From Agroathelia rolfsii (Eukaryota > Basidiomycota > Agaricomycetes > Amylocorticiales > Amylocorticiaceae), in the NCBI GenBank assembly GCA_018343915.1, contig JABRWF010000001.1, forward strand, positions 3,782,001 to 3,846,000: a stretch of 64,000 nt of DNA. Direction: 5' to 3'. Shown one piece after another: positions 36,658 through 49,787 of the stretch. The notes under the pieces are model-generated. The model searched no databases and was not told where the DNA came from. It worked only from the letters and a program-made list of their open reading frames with translations. Position 1 is the stretch's first letter. Every line of letters starts with the position of its first letter. Position numbers and translations under genes: made by a program.

Positions 36658-38784
36658 TGTATACACATGTACTACAATTACTAAATTGAAAGAAGAAAAG
36701 AAGAAAACATTGCGATAATTCACCAGGTATTGTATCATATCTATTGCATTTCCTTATCAACAAGTAAAAGTTACATTTCTGATCATCACTGCATAAGCCG
36801 AAATATAAAGCGTTCGAATTCAAATATGGACGTTATATGCGCATACATCCACATTCGTTATCGCTATTGTCGTTCATGGTTATCACCGTCTTTCTTCTAT
36901 TTGGAAGAATGTTACCACAGCCATACCATCATACGGAAAACCGGGTACCGGGTTCAGACAAATACGCCATGACCGGATAAAAACATGCGAATCGCAAACC
37001 CCGTCGATATTATATAACGAATTCAATCGTCTTCCGAGACAACTGACATTCAATATTCAGTGTTCAATGCTTAACATTCATTAATATTCATTCATTGATA
37101 CTTTTAAGGCCAGACTAATCATGAAAAGACTATGAGAAAAGGATATCTAAGGATTAAATATTAAAGACGAACTGCTATTTAACGTTAGCCTTATGACATT
37201 TACCCTTCGAGTCCTCATATGTACTCAAGTATAGGTGGGAAGGATGATTAAGTCGTAGAGGCGTAGCAATTCCCGGTGACTCTAATATGTGTATTACTCG
37301 GCTCCGATGCAGCATAGAGTTGAACAGACAGCTTCTGATTTTATTAATAATTATTGTCTGGGATGAATATATTGATTTTGGACTACGAAACAAGAGATCA
37401 CTGGAAAGCAGGAAAGAAGTCAAGTAGCGGTTAGTATGCATGTGTCGAGAAGGGTAGTGGAGAGTGATAAGAAGAGTAATGAGCACAGATCAGACAAACG
37501 AAGGAGAGAACAAATAGCGCGTCAGAAGAGGGAGTTGACGCATCTTAGTAACGATTCAACGCTATTTAGCCATGAGTATGCATGAGTCACCACTATAATA
37601 TTTGTTGCTTTCAGCCACTTGGATCTTTGGGCCACATAAGACCTACGATAGCGTACAGTTTAGATAGGGGACAATCTTGCCACATCCCTATTTGCTTATG
37701 GTGTCGTTAATCAGCCCCTAGGATTCAAGGCTTCCTCGCACGTTCTGTGGGTATTCTCAATATCGACTCAACATACTAATAATCCACACCTATGTTGATA
37801 GTTTTACCATGAACCATGATGGCTGTATGGTTTCAACGATGCATTCCGATTCAACTCACATGTATGTATGTAATACAAATTGCCTTCACTAAGTTAACTG
37901 GCATATTGACATGCATACAAACGCACGAGCCCTGCAAATATATGTCCCCCCCCCCACCCCGTGTAATCTAATGCGTCGGGACGAGAAGGACTAGAATAAA
38001 TTCACTAGAACCACTGGGTTCGCAAATAATGCGTATACTATACATTTGGCCTAAAACAAAACATCATCTAAATCAAAAGGGATATAATGCAAAAGCGCAG
38101 GAAAGAGAACACGGAAAGTAAGGGAAACGAATATATATATAAAAGGGGGGGAAGGGGGAGTATGTGTACTAGCACAAGCCCTAACGTATCATGTCCGACG
38201 TAAGGGGAAATGCTGAAATGTGTATGATAGAGAGAGGAAGAGAGAAAGACGGGAAGATAAAATTACACGCGATGTAAAATCATTTTGATGGTATCCAGAA
38301 ATGGAGAGCAAGCAAGCAGAGAAGTGGTATGCACCGGGGAGGAGGAAGCAGCCGGTACTACTAATGCATGCGATAAGGGGGAGAGGAGGAAGACGGGGAA
38401 ATCAAACGAGTGATAAGACACAGGATATCAATCAGAAAGAACCGGGCAAATAACAGAAAACGTTTAATGAACATATTAGTGGCAATTATCAAAAGAAGGT
38501 GGGAGTGAGTGGCTGGGTAACGGTTTCGAAAAAGCCAGAGAAATACGAATAACTTTGGTGCAACAAAGGAGATGGAAAAGAAAGGAGGGGGCATAAATTA
38601 AACGGATGCATGTTTTTCTTTAGAGATGGGAAATAAACCACGAGTAATTGGATGAACTTATCAGGTCGGTTATCGCATGGTAAGCATCTGCGGCGAAGGG
38701 AAAGAGAGGAAAGGGGGGGGGGGTTAGGAGAGAGAGCTGATGGTTATCACGCCTGCAGCAGCTTGCTAACCAATCATCATCGCA
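36658..38784. other. Intergenic, purine-biased on the right
   Basis: 2.1 kb without a recognisable gene. From about 38090 to 38720 the plus strand is strongly enriched in A and G (runs such as GAAAGAGAACACGG and AGAGAGAAAGAC), with G runs near 38145 and 38716 and a C run near 37948. This could be the 3' UTR or flank of the RhoGEF gene, which ends at 38785 on the minus strand. Confidence 0.55.
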
Positions 38785-41147
38785 CTAGTGACTATGACCA
38801 AGTTCCGAGACAGTGCCCCAAAGCGACCGCTTTCGCTCCACGGTATACGAGCCGTCTATCGTACTCCGTGAAACAGGCTTGGATTTGCGTCGGTTGCCAG
38901 TAGTACCAGAGCTGGAGCTGGAGCTACTGCCGCCGCCGAGGAACATCGCGTTGTCTTGTGCGCGATTACACCTCGCCGCAATGCGCAGTGCGGCTTCGAG
39001 CGCGGATCTGACGATGCCAACATCTTCCGTCGTTTGTTTTGTCGCGACAGATGGGTTGGAGGATGGAGCAGCCGACATCCGGGCTTGCATATCTATACAA
39101 CAAAAAAAAAAAAAAAAAAAAAACAATATTTAGCTGCACTAAACAAAGAAAATTGCAACAAAAGAAACCACCCACCTCTGAAGAGCAATACGTACCGCGC
39201 CACGCGCTGCGTCGGCTCAATCGCCAGCTCTCTCAACGTCCGTCTATCCAAAACAACCTCCCCATTCATATCCCCACCGCCAACACCACTAACAGCAGCA
39301 GATGAAGAAGACAACGGTTCAGCGCTCAAGCCCGTCGTAATCGACGCAAAGCTCCTGCGCCAGTCTATGTTGTTGTTTGACGAGCTATTGCTCCGCCGCC
39401 AGATACTGTCCCGCTTGCGGTGCTCGCGCTCATCCACCAGCGCGTTCTGATTTGCAAACACTTCACCAATGATGCCACACCAGGCGACGAGCGCTTCTTC
39501 GAGCATGGAGGCCACGTCCAGGAACGCCTGGGCGACGAATGCGGGGGTATATGCTGTTGTTGCTATGGCTGCTCCTACTGTCTGAGAGGAGAGGGATGAC
39601 ATGGGTGACGTAGGCACGCTCGTGGACGATGGTGATGGTGATGATGAAGATGAAGAAGATAACACATAGTTCAACCTCGCAGCTACCTCGGTGGGCTCCA
39701 GCGCACGCAAAAATGCCTCACTCGCATCCACGAGCGCAGGCACGTACGGCCGGACGATGCCTCTGCTGCGCAGCAGTGCGAGTAATGCGCCGAGGTATCG
39801 CCGCTCGGTGTGCACAAGCTCCGAGGCGGGGTCCGATGGCGTAAAGTCCTCCAGCTGCGGCGACACGGGTGGCGGCGGGAGTGGCTTGTTGGACGCGAGG
39901 GACCATCCCGCAGGTGCGCGTGTGGAGCGGGGGGTTGAGGAGCCCGAGTAGCCGCCATTGCCGGGGATAAATATCTGTTGGGGGCTTGATGTGAAATGGT
40001 GGTGGTGGTGGCCGCTGTCTGACACGGCGGTCGTCTGGATAAATAAGGCATGATTGTAAAGATGATGATAACCAAGTGGAACAAAAAAGAAAAAGAAAAG
40101 TTGACTTACTGGAGAATAGCACACGCTACCTTCATCATGGCCCAAATCGCTCTCGTCACGCTCGAGGATATGTCCACATTCGCTAGCCGACCTCAAGTTG
40201 CTTGAGCGAGTAAACAAGCGAGGGTGGTGATGGCTATGGTGCACACGAGGGGACGCGGTATAATAGTCTCGGCCCCGGATGGGGAGCGGATCACTCTCCG
40301 GTACGTGTGGTAGCGATGCTGGCGGCGGAGCGTCTAAGCGGATGTCCATTCGCGAGTTGAATGCAGAGGGGGGCAAGCTTGAATACGAGCCGGACGGCCG
40401 CCGCTTCTTGCTGAGCTTGCGTGGACGTGTGGGCAATGAAGATGCGGAGGCAGCTGACTGGAGCGTGCCGGTTGGAAATGTTTCGACGGGCTTGCTCGGA
40501 GGCAGAAGAGCCGTATTTGAATAGATGCTACTCGGGGCACGAGTTATCGTTGAATGATTCGAGGATGAAAGGGGAGGAGAAGATGGAAGATCATGTGAAG
40601 ATGGATTGCGAGGGGTTAGATCTTGGAGAGGAAATTCAGATGTTGGTGGGGGCATGACATTAGCAGGAGGAGGCTTTTTTAGCTTGCGAGATTTGCGAGG
40701 TATCAAAGAAGAGACTGATGGCGGTAAGGCAGCTAGAGCAGAGATAAGGCCCTGCCTTTTCTCATGGTCTTCATTAGCTTTCGATGTCGGTACTCCCCGA
40801 GAGGGTGGTTCAGCGCCCATGGGCAGTGCAAATGGGGCGCTCTGAGGCGCTTTCTTATCGCCGGGCGCGACGGTAGGTGGATCCGTCGACTTGTGCTTGG
40901 ACTCGCGCGCATCCTGCGAGTGGGACCTTCGTGACCTACACGACTCTTGTGGGGTGGCATGCGAAGACGACGATGTTGTCTCAGAGGATGAGGGAGATGC
41001 TGCACCCAATGGAAATTCAAAGTCTGGTTCGACAACGAGGTGAGAGTCTGATGCCTGGAGATAGACACTGGGCACCACAGCCGTCTGGGGATTTGGCTTT
41101 GGTTTCGAGGTGAGGAATAGCCATCTGGAGGACCAGCCTGAGGACAT
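38785..41147 (-). CDS. RhoGEF (DH-domain) protein
   Basis: Three exons read downward: 40110-41147, 39176-40034 and 38785-39092, giving 734 residues. The first half is a Ser/Pro-rich, probably disordered region with basic patches (RKSRKLKKPP, RPRKLSKKRR). A Dbl-homology domain follows: SELVHTERRYLGALLALLRS at its start, a helical core (FVAQAFLDVASMLEEALVAWCGIIGEVF) and the C-terminal helix LRELAIEPTQRVARYVLLF. DH domains activate Rho-family GTPases. The core is interrupted by a Ser-rich loop. After the third exon junction (..LFRDMQARM) the helix ALEAALRIAARCNRAQDNA completes the fold. I see no clear PH domain after it, so the protein may lack one. The intron at 39093-39175 contains a 20-base T run on the coding strand. 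Confidence 0.87.
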
Positions 41148-43354
41148 GATGGTGGTCGAGACGACAAGAGGACGCAGAGAGAGCTGGCGGTTGTGTAGGC
41201 ATTCCCCCTAAGCGCGCATCAAGGTGTTTACATGTAATCGCAATGGTCATAGTCCCTCTTACCTGACGTCATTTCTTACTGCTCATTCTCGATCCGGCTG
41301 CTTCAACTTTTGCATCCAACATGCACCAATATCACCTGTTCTGTTAGCCATCTAGAAACCATTCTTTCTCCCGCTCTCTACACAGCATTCGTGCCGCCCC
41401 CAAAAAAAGATAACAAGGTCCAATGAAAAATAAAAAGAGCAAAACGACAATACAAACGTGCCAGGACACATCCAAATCAGGAACAACGACGTGATTTGTG
41501 ACGCGTTACAAGTGATCAGTTCCAGACTCGCATCCACGTGACATGCCGATATATGACTTACTGCACCCTATCCCTGCATCATGCACTACACACTTCTGCC
41601 ATCGACCATTACCCACCTCCACACCATGTGCGCCGCTGCTCCAAACTGAATTGTCATTCCTGATTCAAAAGAAATACATCGCTAGTAGTACCCCCAGTTG
41701 ACTACATCATTACCAATGCGCCTTCTAACCACTTCCAAGACTACGATGTGATCCACCTTATCGCATGCAAAGGGGTGGTGTGATGTATGGATTCTTAGCT
41801 CGCCTTGAATGGCCCTGCCGCCTTCATAAATCTTATCACTCAATGCATATAGCGGGGTCTGATATGCGTTTTGCCTATCCTATTGACAGAACTTTCGCGT
41901 TCAACGTTTCTGAGGATACTATGGCCGCTCTTGCTTCATTGCAGTTGCATCTCAATATAATATGGTTCTGATCTGATGAAGGCGGAGAAGATCCATCTGC
42001 AGCCGCCTTGCAATGTCTACCCAGGCGTATGCTTGTTCCGATTCTACCTCAAGATAAATTCGTCCTGCTGTTCCTCGGCACTCGTTAGCGAGTATCGAAC
42101 CCCGCTCCCTGTCACGAAAAAGATTATTCGCAATTCAACCAAAAGCCTCGTGCTACCGTCCTCTTATCAGGCTTTAGTCATAATTTATAATACCGGGAGA
42201 ATATGAAAAGTGCATTGCTGCGTTGCATCTATGCCACCGTCGTCCCCCCCTCCACACACACACACCCGAACCTCTTCCCCCCCTCATAATCCTAGGACGG
42301 GACTCGAAAGACACTCTGGTATCAGGATACTCGAATCTATCCCTTTGTTTCCAGAATGAACGCCCTTATTACTCTCACCCTATTGCTATGAGCTATTTCA
42401 GCCTCTCATCTCCCCAAGCACCTCGGGAGATCCTTTTTTCATCAGTATCTACAAATCATTATCTTACAGGGGATGCATTAATCCTTAAGAGTGGGGGGTT
42501 GGGGATCGTACAACAATGAAAGGCTGCGGCTCAGGCTAGACGTCTGTTGGATATTATATCATTTCAGCAACATAGGTTACTTTTCATCTCTCCTGTGGAG
42601 TTTCATTTCTTGCCCCAGATTACAGAGCGCGGGTCAGTATTTACCTCATCCTACACCTTTAGCAGTGCGAAGAACTCCTCGGCCGTCGGTCGTAAGTTGG
42701 GCTAATTTACGGACCCTTTATAGGAGGGAACACGTTGAACTTTTGGCCAGAGAAGTACTTGACAGTCCGGATACACTTCTATATACCTCCGATAAACAAT
42801 TGGCATATCATATCCAATATTTCATTTATCTAGTACCTTTTTTGCTCACTGATAGCAAGGAATACCTTGGTTTTCCTTGAGAAGAAGATAGAATTTCGAG
42901 AAATAATAGTGAAATAAAATTGTGGCAACTGTGGCAAATGAACAACGCGCGGCATGAACCAGTACAAAACTTTGAAAATTAACAGCCACCGCCTCCTGGA
43001 TTCGTGAATTTTCATGTGCCCGCTATCGAAAAATTATTAAGATAGACCATTGAATAATATTTAAAACTCTTTGGGATGTATATGTACAGATAGTAGATAT
43101 CATACAGGTTATTACAACTTGAGACTTTGATTCTTGCCCTTTTTATGCGATAGGAGTACTCGTATTACACCTCTTCCTTTCACCCTTTTTGAAACAACAG
43201 GATCCAAAAAACTGTACTTTGATGAGGAGAGAACCGCAGTTAATGAGGAAGACGAAGATGTATTGGAGTTGGAGAGGCGCACAGTAGATGAACTTGGATG
43301 ATATGTAGTACGCAAATGGGAAATTCAAAGATAGAGAGAACAAAAAAAAATCGC
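41148..43354. other. Intergenic, nothing assigned
   Basis: 2.2 kb between two minus-strand genes. Several plus-strand frames of about 60-130 codons occur (for example 42491-42880), but none has a recognisable domain or a consistent splicing pattern. A C-rich stretch and a (CA)n run lie near 42245-42285. Confidence 0.55.
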
Positions 43355-44717
43355 TCAAACATCAGCGGTCATCCCAGCGGCTTGAGCTCGAAATTGGGCC
43401 GCAGCCTTGGCTGCCAGTTGACGACCGACCTCTGGAACGTACGGGTCATCCGGATGATCAACCCTCAAGTGGCGAAGAAGGGAATCACTTCGAACGTAAT
43501 GGTTGCTATGTGAAACAGTAAAATGGAAATATTGTCAGCTTGTGCCGGATGACAGAAGATAAGGTGTGGGTTGTGAGGGTCTAGAATGAAATCCAATACC
43601 TTGTTGATTGACTACACTCCGGATAATAGCATCTAAACCTTGGCGGAACATGCTTGACACTATGTTTAAGATGCCTATTCAGATCTGTTATGGTCCTGAA
43701 CGTTTGTTTGAGGCATTCAGGATCAGGCCCTGAGCAGCGAAATTTGCCTGGGCTCTTGCTCTTCTAAAAAAAGAGAATTCAATGGATTAGCCATCGATGG
43801 TTCTTAATCGCATGGATGCCAGTGTAGCTCACCTTATTGGTACGCTTGCCAGCCGTGCCAGTAGATTGCCTCTTAGCACGAGGTTTTTTAGGCTTTTCAA
43901 CTGCCGCATTCATAGAAATAAACTTGGATTTCCGCATGAAAGCGCTGGTAGACCCAGTGGGGATTACAGTTGATAGCGTGGGGGCAGATGTCGTGGCAAT
44001 CTGAGGCGCAGAACCAAGCACTGGGTTCTCGCTGACACCTTGGTTCCTCCGGGGACGGGGACTCATCTGCACTTGATGTGGAGTAAGCTCTTGCGGCGGG
44101 ATGGGCTCTTGGGATGGGGTGGGCTCTTGAGGTGCCGGCGTGGACTCTTGAGGCATGAGTACTTGAGGCTGCGCGATCTCTTGGAGAGGCTGATTCCCAT
44201 ACTCGGGCAACGACTGATGTCGCCAGTTTGAAGGGTTGACGCACTCGGCAGGCTGCTGTTGCTGTTGCTGTTGCCACTGGCCTTGATGAAGCTGAGAATG
44301 TTGATACATCGATTGAAGCTGATGTGGCGACGGATAGGGATGGATGTATGCGGCCTGTTGCTGCTGCCACCAGGTTTGCTGAGGCAAGGGGTGTTGATAT
44401 TGATACCTCTGCTGAAGCTGATGCGGCGTCGCGTAGGAATGAGTATACTCGGCTGGCTGCTGCTGCTGCTGCAATGGGCCCTCGTACGCCAACAAGTCTT
44501 GCATCATCTGCTGCTGCTGCTGGGGACCCGGATAGTAGGTGTGGGTTCCCGCACCTCCGTAGTCAAAAGTGGATTGGGGAGCGATGGATGGGTATGATAT
44601 ATTCCTATACGAGGGCGCGGCGATGCCACCATTGAGCATGTAAGACAATGATCGTGTCGGTGGCATAACGACTGAGAGAGAATGTGGAGGTCTGATAAGT
44701 AAAGTTATCTGCGTCAT
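43355..44717 (-). CDS. C2H2 zinc-finger protein with Gln-rich N-terminus
   Basis: Three exons read downward: 43833-44717, 43600-43763 and 43355-43505, giving about 399 residues. The N-terminal 190 residues are Gln/Pro/Tyr-rich, with QQQQQ runs and imperfect repeats (HSYATPHQLQQRYQYQ, HPYPSPHQLQSMYQHS). A Pro/Gln-Glu repeat block (PQEPTPSQEPIPPQELTP) and a basic linker (KPKKPRAKRQ) follow. Exons 2 and 3 carry the fingers: FRCSGPDPECLKQTF..LNRHLKHSVKH, then FRCYYPECSQS..YVRSDSLLRHLRVDH. This is probably a DNA-binding regulator with a Gln-rich activation region. The start is uncertain: ATGs at 44744, 44717 and 44666 are all in frame, and 44717 has the best context. Confidence 0.85.
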
Positions 44718-46448
44718 GGTACAAGATAAATGGCGCACATCCAATACAAGCAGGCAGGGGGGGTTGAAGATTTACCGAGGAAGAAAAGGATAGTAAGGGA
44801 GGAGATGGAGGACCTGGCGTTTAAATAAATCTTATCCCATGGAAAGCCTTTAAATCAACAATGGACCTTCTCTACACACCTGGTACTCGAAGATTTCTTT
44901 CGCGTGCGGCTTCCAGTATAGTAGTTGTGGTAATTCCCCTGTAAGCGCCCGAAATCGTGCCGACTGCCGTATGCAGTACCACCACAATCCACCCACAAAG
45001 CAGCATGCACACGGAGATGCCCATCGTGCCTGCCTAGTGGTTTTCAATTAAGGCAATAAAAGTGAACGCTGGTACCGTAAGCTTCCGAATTCGAGAAATA
45101 GCGCCCCGCTTTCTTGTCACAAATGATTAACCACCGAGAGATTGACACCGTCATTATCTTTTGGTATATCATTCCTGTGCACAGAAGAAACTGCGTACCT
45201 CATGTCAGTCTTCCAAAATCCACCAACTATCGTCATCCACAAAACCTGAACCCGATGGCCTCGGGCGCCGACGACAGAAAAGCATCGTAGAAGATCAAGG
45301 CAGAAAGTTGAGGTATTTCAAGAGTAAACGGGGTTTTTCGGAGCTGCTTTGATAACGGAGAATCGGAGGTTCTATATGGCAGCCCCCTCCCTCTCCCCCC
45401 TTTTTTACATCACTTTTTCTTTTCTTTTTCTTTTCTTTTTTTGAAGGAATTCTGCATTTAGAAAAAAGCACGGCTCAGGGTTGCACACAAGAAAAAAAAT
45501 GCACAAGTTGGAGTAGTGTTTAGCGTTCAACAGACACTACCAAAGCTTCAGGTAGTTTGATCTACCACTAGTGATGAGCGCTGAGCCCCAAGCTGTCGTG
45601 TCATTGTTACTATCGTTAAGAGCAAAGTCCAACGTGAGGACCAGATTCGTCGTGTACGACCGCATTAGTGCCAGTAAAAGGCTATCATAGAAAGGAGATG
45701 CTCCGTCAGCAAAGAGTCCCAGTCAAAGCGTTTCTTTAGAGAAGTGGTAGTGATAGTAGTAGACGGCATCCGATTCTCCCCAGTATATCGAGTTTGGCTA
45801 TGAAATCACACTCCTTCACCTTGAAAGAGAGCCAATTAGGTGAAAGTATTGCCCAGGCATATTTCTTAGATGGCAACGACCAAGCGTTATTGTCAATGAA
45901 TCTGCGCATAGTGTAGTTGCCGAATGTGGTCTCAGTTGAACGACTAGTTCGGGGGCAGTGTCGGAGATAACTACATTTATAGCTAGTACTAGCGGACTGG
46001 AGGATCGTTTATGGATACAACTCCTCCAATCGTAGGTAAGCTCCGGCCAGCGTTCCGCCCACTTGGGTCTATGACGTTATCGTATAATTTGCGCTTTCTT
46101 TTTCACACTGTGGCTAGTGTGGACACATGTGGGTACGTGTTTGTTCGACAGAAAAAACTGCATATAATATCAAGGTCCGTTGTTCCCAAGATAAAATAAT
46201 TGCCAAATCAAGAAGGCAGCCTGGTAATCCAGTGCACGAATTGATCCACACTGACACATCCAAAGGGCCCTGCCAGTGAGCTGATCGATAAGCCGTCACT
46301 CACTATCTATGAAAATTTACAACACTGGTACATCTGAAAGAAGAGTTGCCATTTTATTTATTATAATGGCTCGTCTCCATGTCCCAGAGTAGCGTACTTC
46401 GAATTCGTGAAAAAAACCTCATCGGAACTCTCATAGCGTAACAGCAGC

Positions 46449-46520
46449 GTCATGGTTAGCTCGGGGACTCTTGCTGACGTAAGTCAGTCTGAGGTCCTGG
46501 GTTCTAAACCAGCTCATTGA
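46449..46520 (+). other. Decayed tRNA-like sequence (tRNA relic or SINE head)
   Basis: An A-box-like GGTTAGCTCGGGG is followed after about 35 bases by AGGTCCTGGGTTCTAAACC, which fits a Pol III B box. The T-arm lacks one base for a proper 5-bp stem, and the anticodon stem (TGACGTAAGTCA) does not give a normal 7-base loop, so a working tRNA is unlikely. It could be a degenerate tRNA or the head of a SINE. Confidence 0.35.
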
Positions 46521-47121
46521 ACTTTCTACCGCACTAGTCACCATATGGATCCAAGTGATTGACATGGTATGATTTCCACCCCAGATAGGGTTGAAGTCCC
46601 TTTGCTACACATGCGGAGGTGCAGCCCCAGCTACGCTGGTCCTCTTTATGAGGAAACAAAAAAATCCTAGACGTTGTTAACGTTCCACCAAAAAAAAAAA
46701 AAAGAAAAAGCCTACGCCGCCACCTGGCCGCTGGCTTTCTTAGAGATGATGTCAAAGATAGCTTATTTTCAGTTATATAGTGATAGGTCATATATCGGAA
46801 TTTAGATATATATAAATATATAAATAGCTCCTACTAGCATGCTACTAAGACAAACCGGAGTCCAGGGGAGAACCCCAGCTCTGGGCAGGGAAACCGGTGG
46901 TAAGTAACTAAAGTGGGAGGGGTGTTATGGCTAGGTGTGATAGGTGCTGTGCGGTGAGTGTGCGGCGGGTTGTGGTGTCAGCGCCTTAGTCGCAATGAGT
47001 TCTAGAGCCATTTAGGTAGGCCACGTGTCGTGATCTTTGCATAGATGGCGCCTCCATCATGATACATGGAAGAAATGAATAAATTGAAAAATAGATCATT
47101 TTCTATCGGCTGAAATGCCTG

Positions 47122-47127
47122 TATAAA
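47122..47127 (+). promoter_or_regulatory. TATA box of the P450 gene
   Basis: TATAAA lies 54 bp upstream of the P450 start codon, a plausible position for a short 5' UTR. Confidence 0.5.
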
Positions 47128-47180
47128 TGAGAGTCTAATTCTGACTGCGCGTCTAGCTCGTCCCCTCCATCCCTTGATCC

Positions 47181-49226
47181 ATGACACACCCAAAACTGGT
47201 CTTTGGTCTTGATCTATTTTGCTTTCTGACATTTTTATATTTGGTCTTTCATCTACTATCTAAGACTCGGAAAAGATCGGCTCATCCGCCGCTTCCACCA
47301 GGCCCTCGTGGCATTCCAATAATTGGAAATGTCTTGCAAATCCCTTCATCTAAGCAATGGGAAGCATATACCGAATGGGCCCGGAAATATGGTATACATT
47401 GTCCTTAGCATATACTATGGCGCGTCTGACGTAGTAATGTAATGGGACTCAAGGCGACCTCATCTCCATCTCCATCTTTGGACAAACGCTGGTTATTTTG
47501 AACTCTGTGGAAATGGCGGTGGAAATGCTAGACACCAAGGGTTCCATTTATTCCGATAGAGAAATGACGCCTATGCTAAAGCTATCGGGTTGGGGTCATA
47601 TTTTGAGCTTGCTTAATCCTGGATACATGTATCGACGACAGCGGGCGCTTGTGCATCAACTATTAGGCACGCCCATCGCTCTTAGCCGATTTAGTGACTT
47701 AATCGAGGATGAAAGCTCCACCTTCCTTCGACGTGTATTAAACTCGCCTTCGGATTTGGAAAGTCATATCCGGCAGTAAGTATTCATTCAATTACTCAGA
47801 AAAAGTGCTACTAACTCTGGCACTCAGTTATCCAGGATCGATTATTTTGAGGATTACATACGGATACAAGGCCAAAGATCGTGACGATCCACTCATCGAT
47901 TATGCTGCGAAATGCTTTGAACATCTCACTGTTGCCGCAGCTCCTGCAACATGGATAGTAGATTTTCTACCAAGCCGTAAATAAAACCTTTTTTTCCTTA
48001 TTATGATTTACTTAATATGTATTGACAGTTGCCAGTATTCCGAGCTGGTTCCCTGGAATACAGTTCAAGAAAATGAGTGAAAAGTTTGCAGAGAATACTC
48101 TGAAGCTCGCAAATACTCCTTACGAATTCGTGAGAGAACAAATGGTTAGTACAGGATTTTGTTTATTCAGCCAATTGGCATCTATTTTATGTAATGACAA
48201 TAACCAGGCGGCAGGTACCTCTATGCCATCGTTTGTATCAGTATTCCTGGAGAGCCGTGGTCTTCAAGTTACGCCGGAAGATATTTATATTGTCAAGTGG
48301 GTGTCCGCACAGATCTATGGAGCCGGAGCCGATACTGTAAGTGTATGCACTCTCCTGGCGCTCAGGCTAGACTCATCTGTTTTGCCTCAGACCGTCTCCG
48401 TCATCAGCGGCTTCTTTTTGGCCATGGCACTCTTCCCTGACGTGTTTGCCAAAGCTCAAGCGGAGATCGACTCGGTCATTGGAAATGAAAGACTCCCATT
48501 ACTCTCGGATAGAACTAGCTTGCCTTATGTGGATGCTGTTATCCAAGAGGTTTTTAGGTGGAACACCGTTGCGCCCAGTGGTGGGTGCCAGTGAAATAAA
48601 CATTGAAAGGTTCCGTTGCTCTTTAGACTGACGATCTTGTTTTTGACATTAGGCGTTCCCCACAAGTCGTCTAAGGATGACATTCACGCAGGGTATTTCA
48701 TTCCTCGCGGCTCGATCATAATTTCCAACATATAGTCAGTTTGCCGAGTTTGTAACTGCATTATTGCACGATATATTAACAGTTTCTTGAAAGTTGCATG
48801 CTCAAGGATCCGCGCGTATATACTAATCCCGAGCAGTTCAGTCCTGAACGCTATCTTGGCAGTCATCCAGAAAGGGATCCTCGTCAGATAGCTTTTGGCT
48901 TTGGCAGAAGGCATGGTCATTGTTCTTTCGATCTACCAAAACTGACCAATGTGCTCTGTAGAGCGTGCCCGGGACGCCTTCTTGCTGATGAGATTATTTT
49001 CATCATAGCTTCTAGATCCATAGCATTGTTTGATATACGCAAGAAAGTCAGGGATGGCATTGTGGTCGAGCCTGTTCAGCGCATGATTCCGGGTTTTGTA
49101 TGGTGAGAAAACGCATGTGGTTCCCTCTATATTAACTTTGCTGACCATGGCCCAACTAGTCATCCGGCACCATACGAGATCGACGTCAAGCCCCGTCCAG
49201 GTTCGGAAATGCTACATCTCTTATGA
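47181..49226 (+). CDS. Cytochrome P450 monooxygenase
   Basis: Ten exons: 47181-47391, 47454-47775, 47828-47976, 48029-48144, 48208-48336, 48391-48580, 48653-48734, 48794-48910, 48962-49102 and 49160-49226, giving 507 residues. An N-terminal membrane anchor (FGLDLFCFLTFLYLVFHLL) is followed by the hinge PPLPPGPRGIPIIGN. The I-helix has AQIYGAGADTTVSVI, the K-helix ExxR is EVFRW, and PERYLG marks the PERF-like region. The heme loop FGFGRRACPGR is intact across a junction. That junction requires a GC-AG intron (48911-48961), because no GT donor keeps the frame. The acceptor at 48793 (GAAAG) was chosen over CAG at 48782 for the same reason. It resembles basidiomycete P450s of the O-methylsterigmatocystin-oxidoreductase-like type. 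The substrate is unknown, and no pathway genes lie nearby. Confidence 0.93.
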
Positions 49227-49787
49227 TAACCAGGTCACACCTAAGTGGAATAATGGTAGAAGAAATGTACTTCTACTTGTTGTTGTTGTCGATGTGTTTA
49301 TCATGAAATTTCACGATCATTGTTTCTACCACTGATCCACAGACTCGGGCCGTGCATTGTATATAGTACAGTGAGAAATCGTTAACTTGAAGGGGCAAGG
49401 GTGTACCCCACATGCACAAATGCTTGATTAGGAGTTCGTTAGTATTTCACGCGTAGATAGCTCGTATTTGAACCAGCGCCAGGAAGATCTCGCAGACAAC
49501 AACTGAAGACAGGGAGTATGGGGGATCAACTTCAAAGCGCGTTCGAGAGTCTTGATGATGGGTGGCAACCTGAGCAAAGAGACGATTACAGTTCTACGAC
49601 CAGCCATCCATGCCACAGTAGCATGTTATTCTGAGACCTTGAAGACAAGCATGATAATAAACGCCGACAAGGTAATGGTGAGATTCATTCACCATTCACC
49701 GCCACACCGGACTTTGTGCTCCGGTGGCAGAAGTGGCAACGGCGTCGGTCTCTCCAGTTCCAGCTACATTGCCTCACCTCAATCGTC
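49227..49787. other. Intergenic
   Basis: 560 bp between the P450 and the FAS1 gene. Short open frames only; nothing recognised. Confidence 0.55.

Larger units (their letters stand above)
44718..47180. other. Intergenic with a tRNA-like relic
   Basis: 2.4 kb without a recognisable gene. It includes CT-rich and T-rich tracts near 45395-45445, an A run near 46692, AT dinucleotide-rich sequence near 46805-46825 and the tRNA-like stretch at about 46449-46520. The right end is the P450 promoter. Confidence 0.55.

Noticed and set aside
42491..42880. 129-codon open frame as a gene
   Set aside because: No domain, no convincing start context and no splicing partners.
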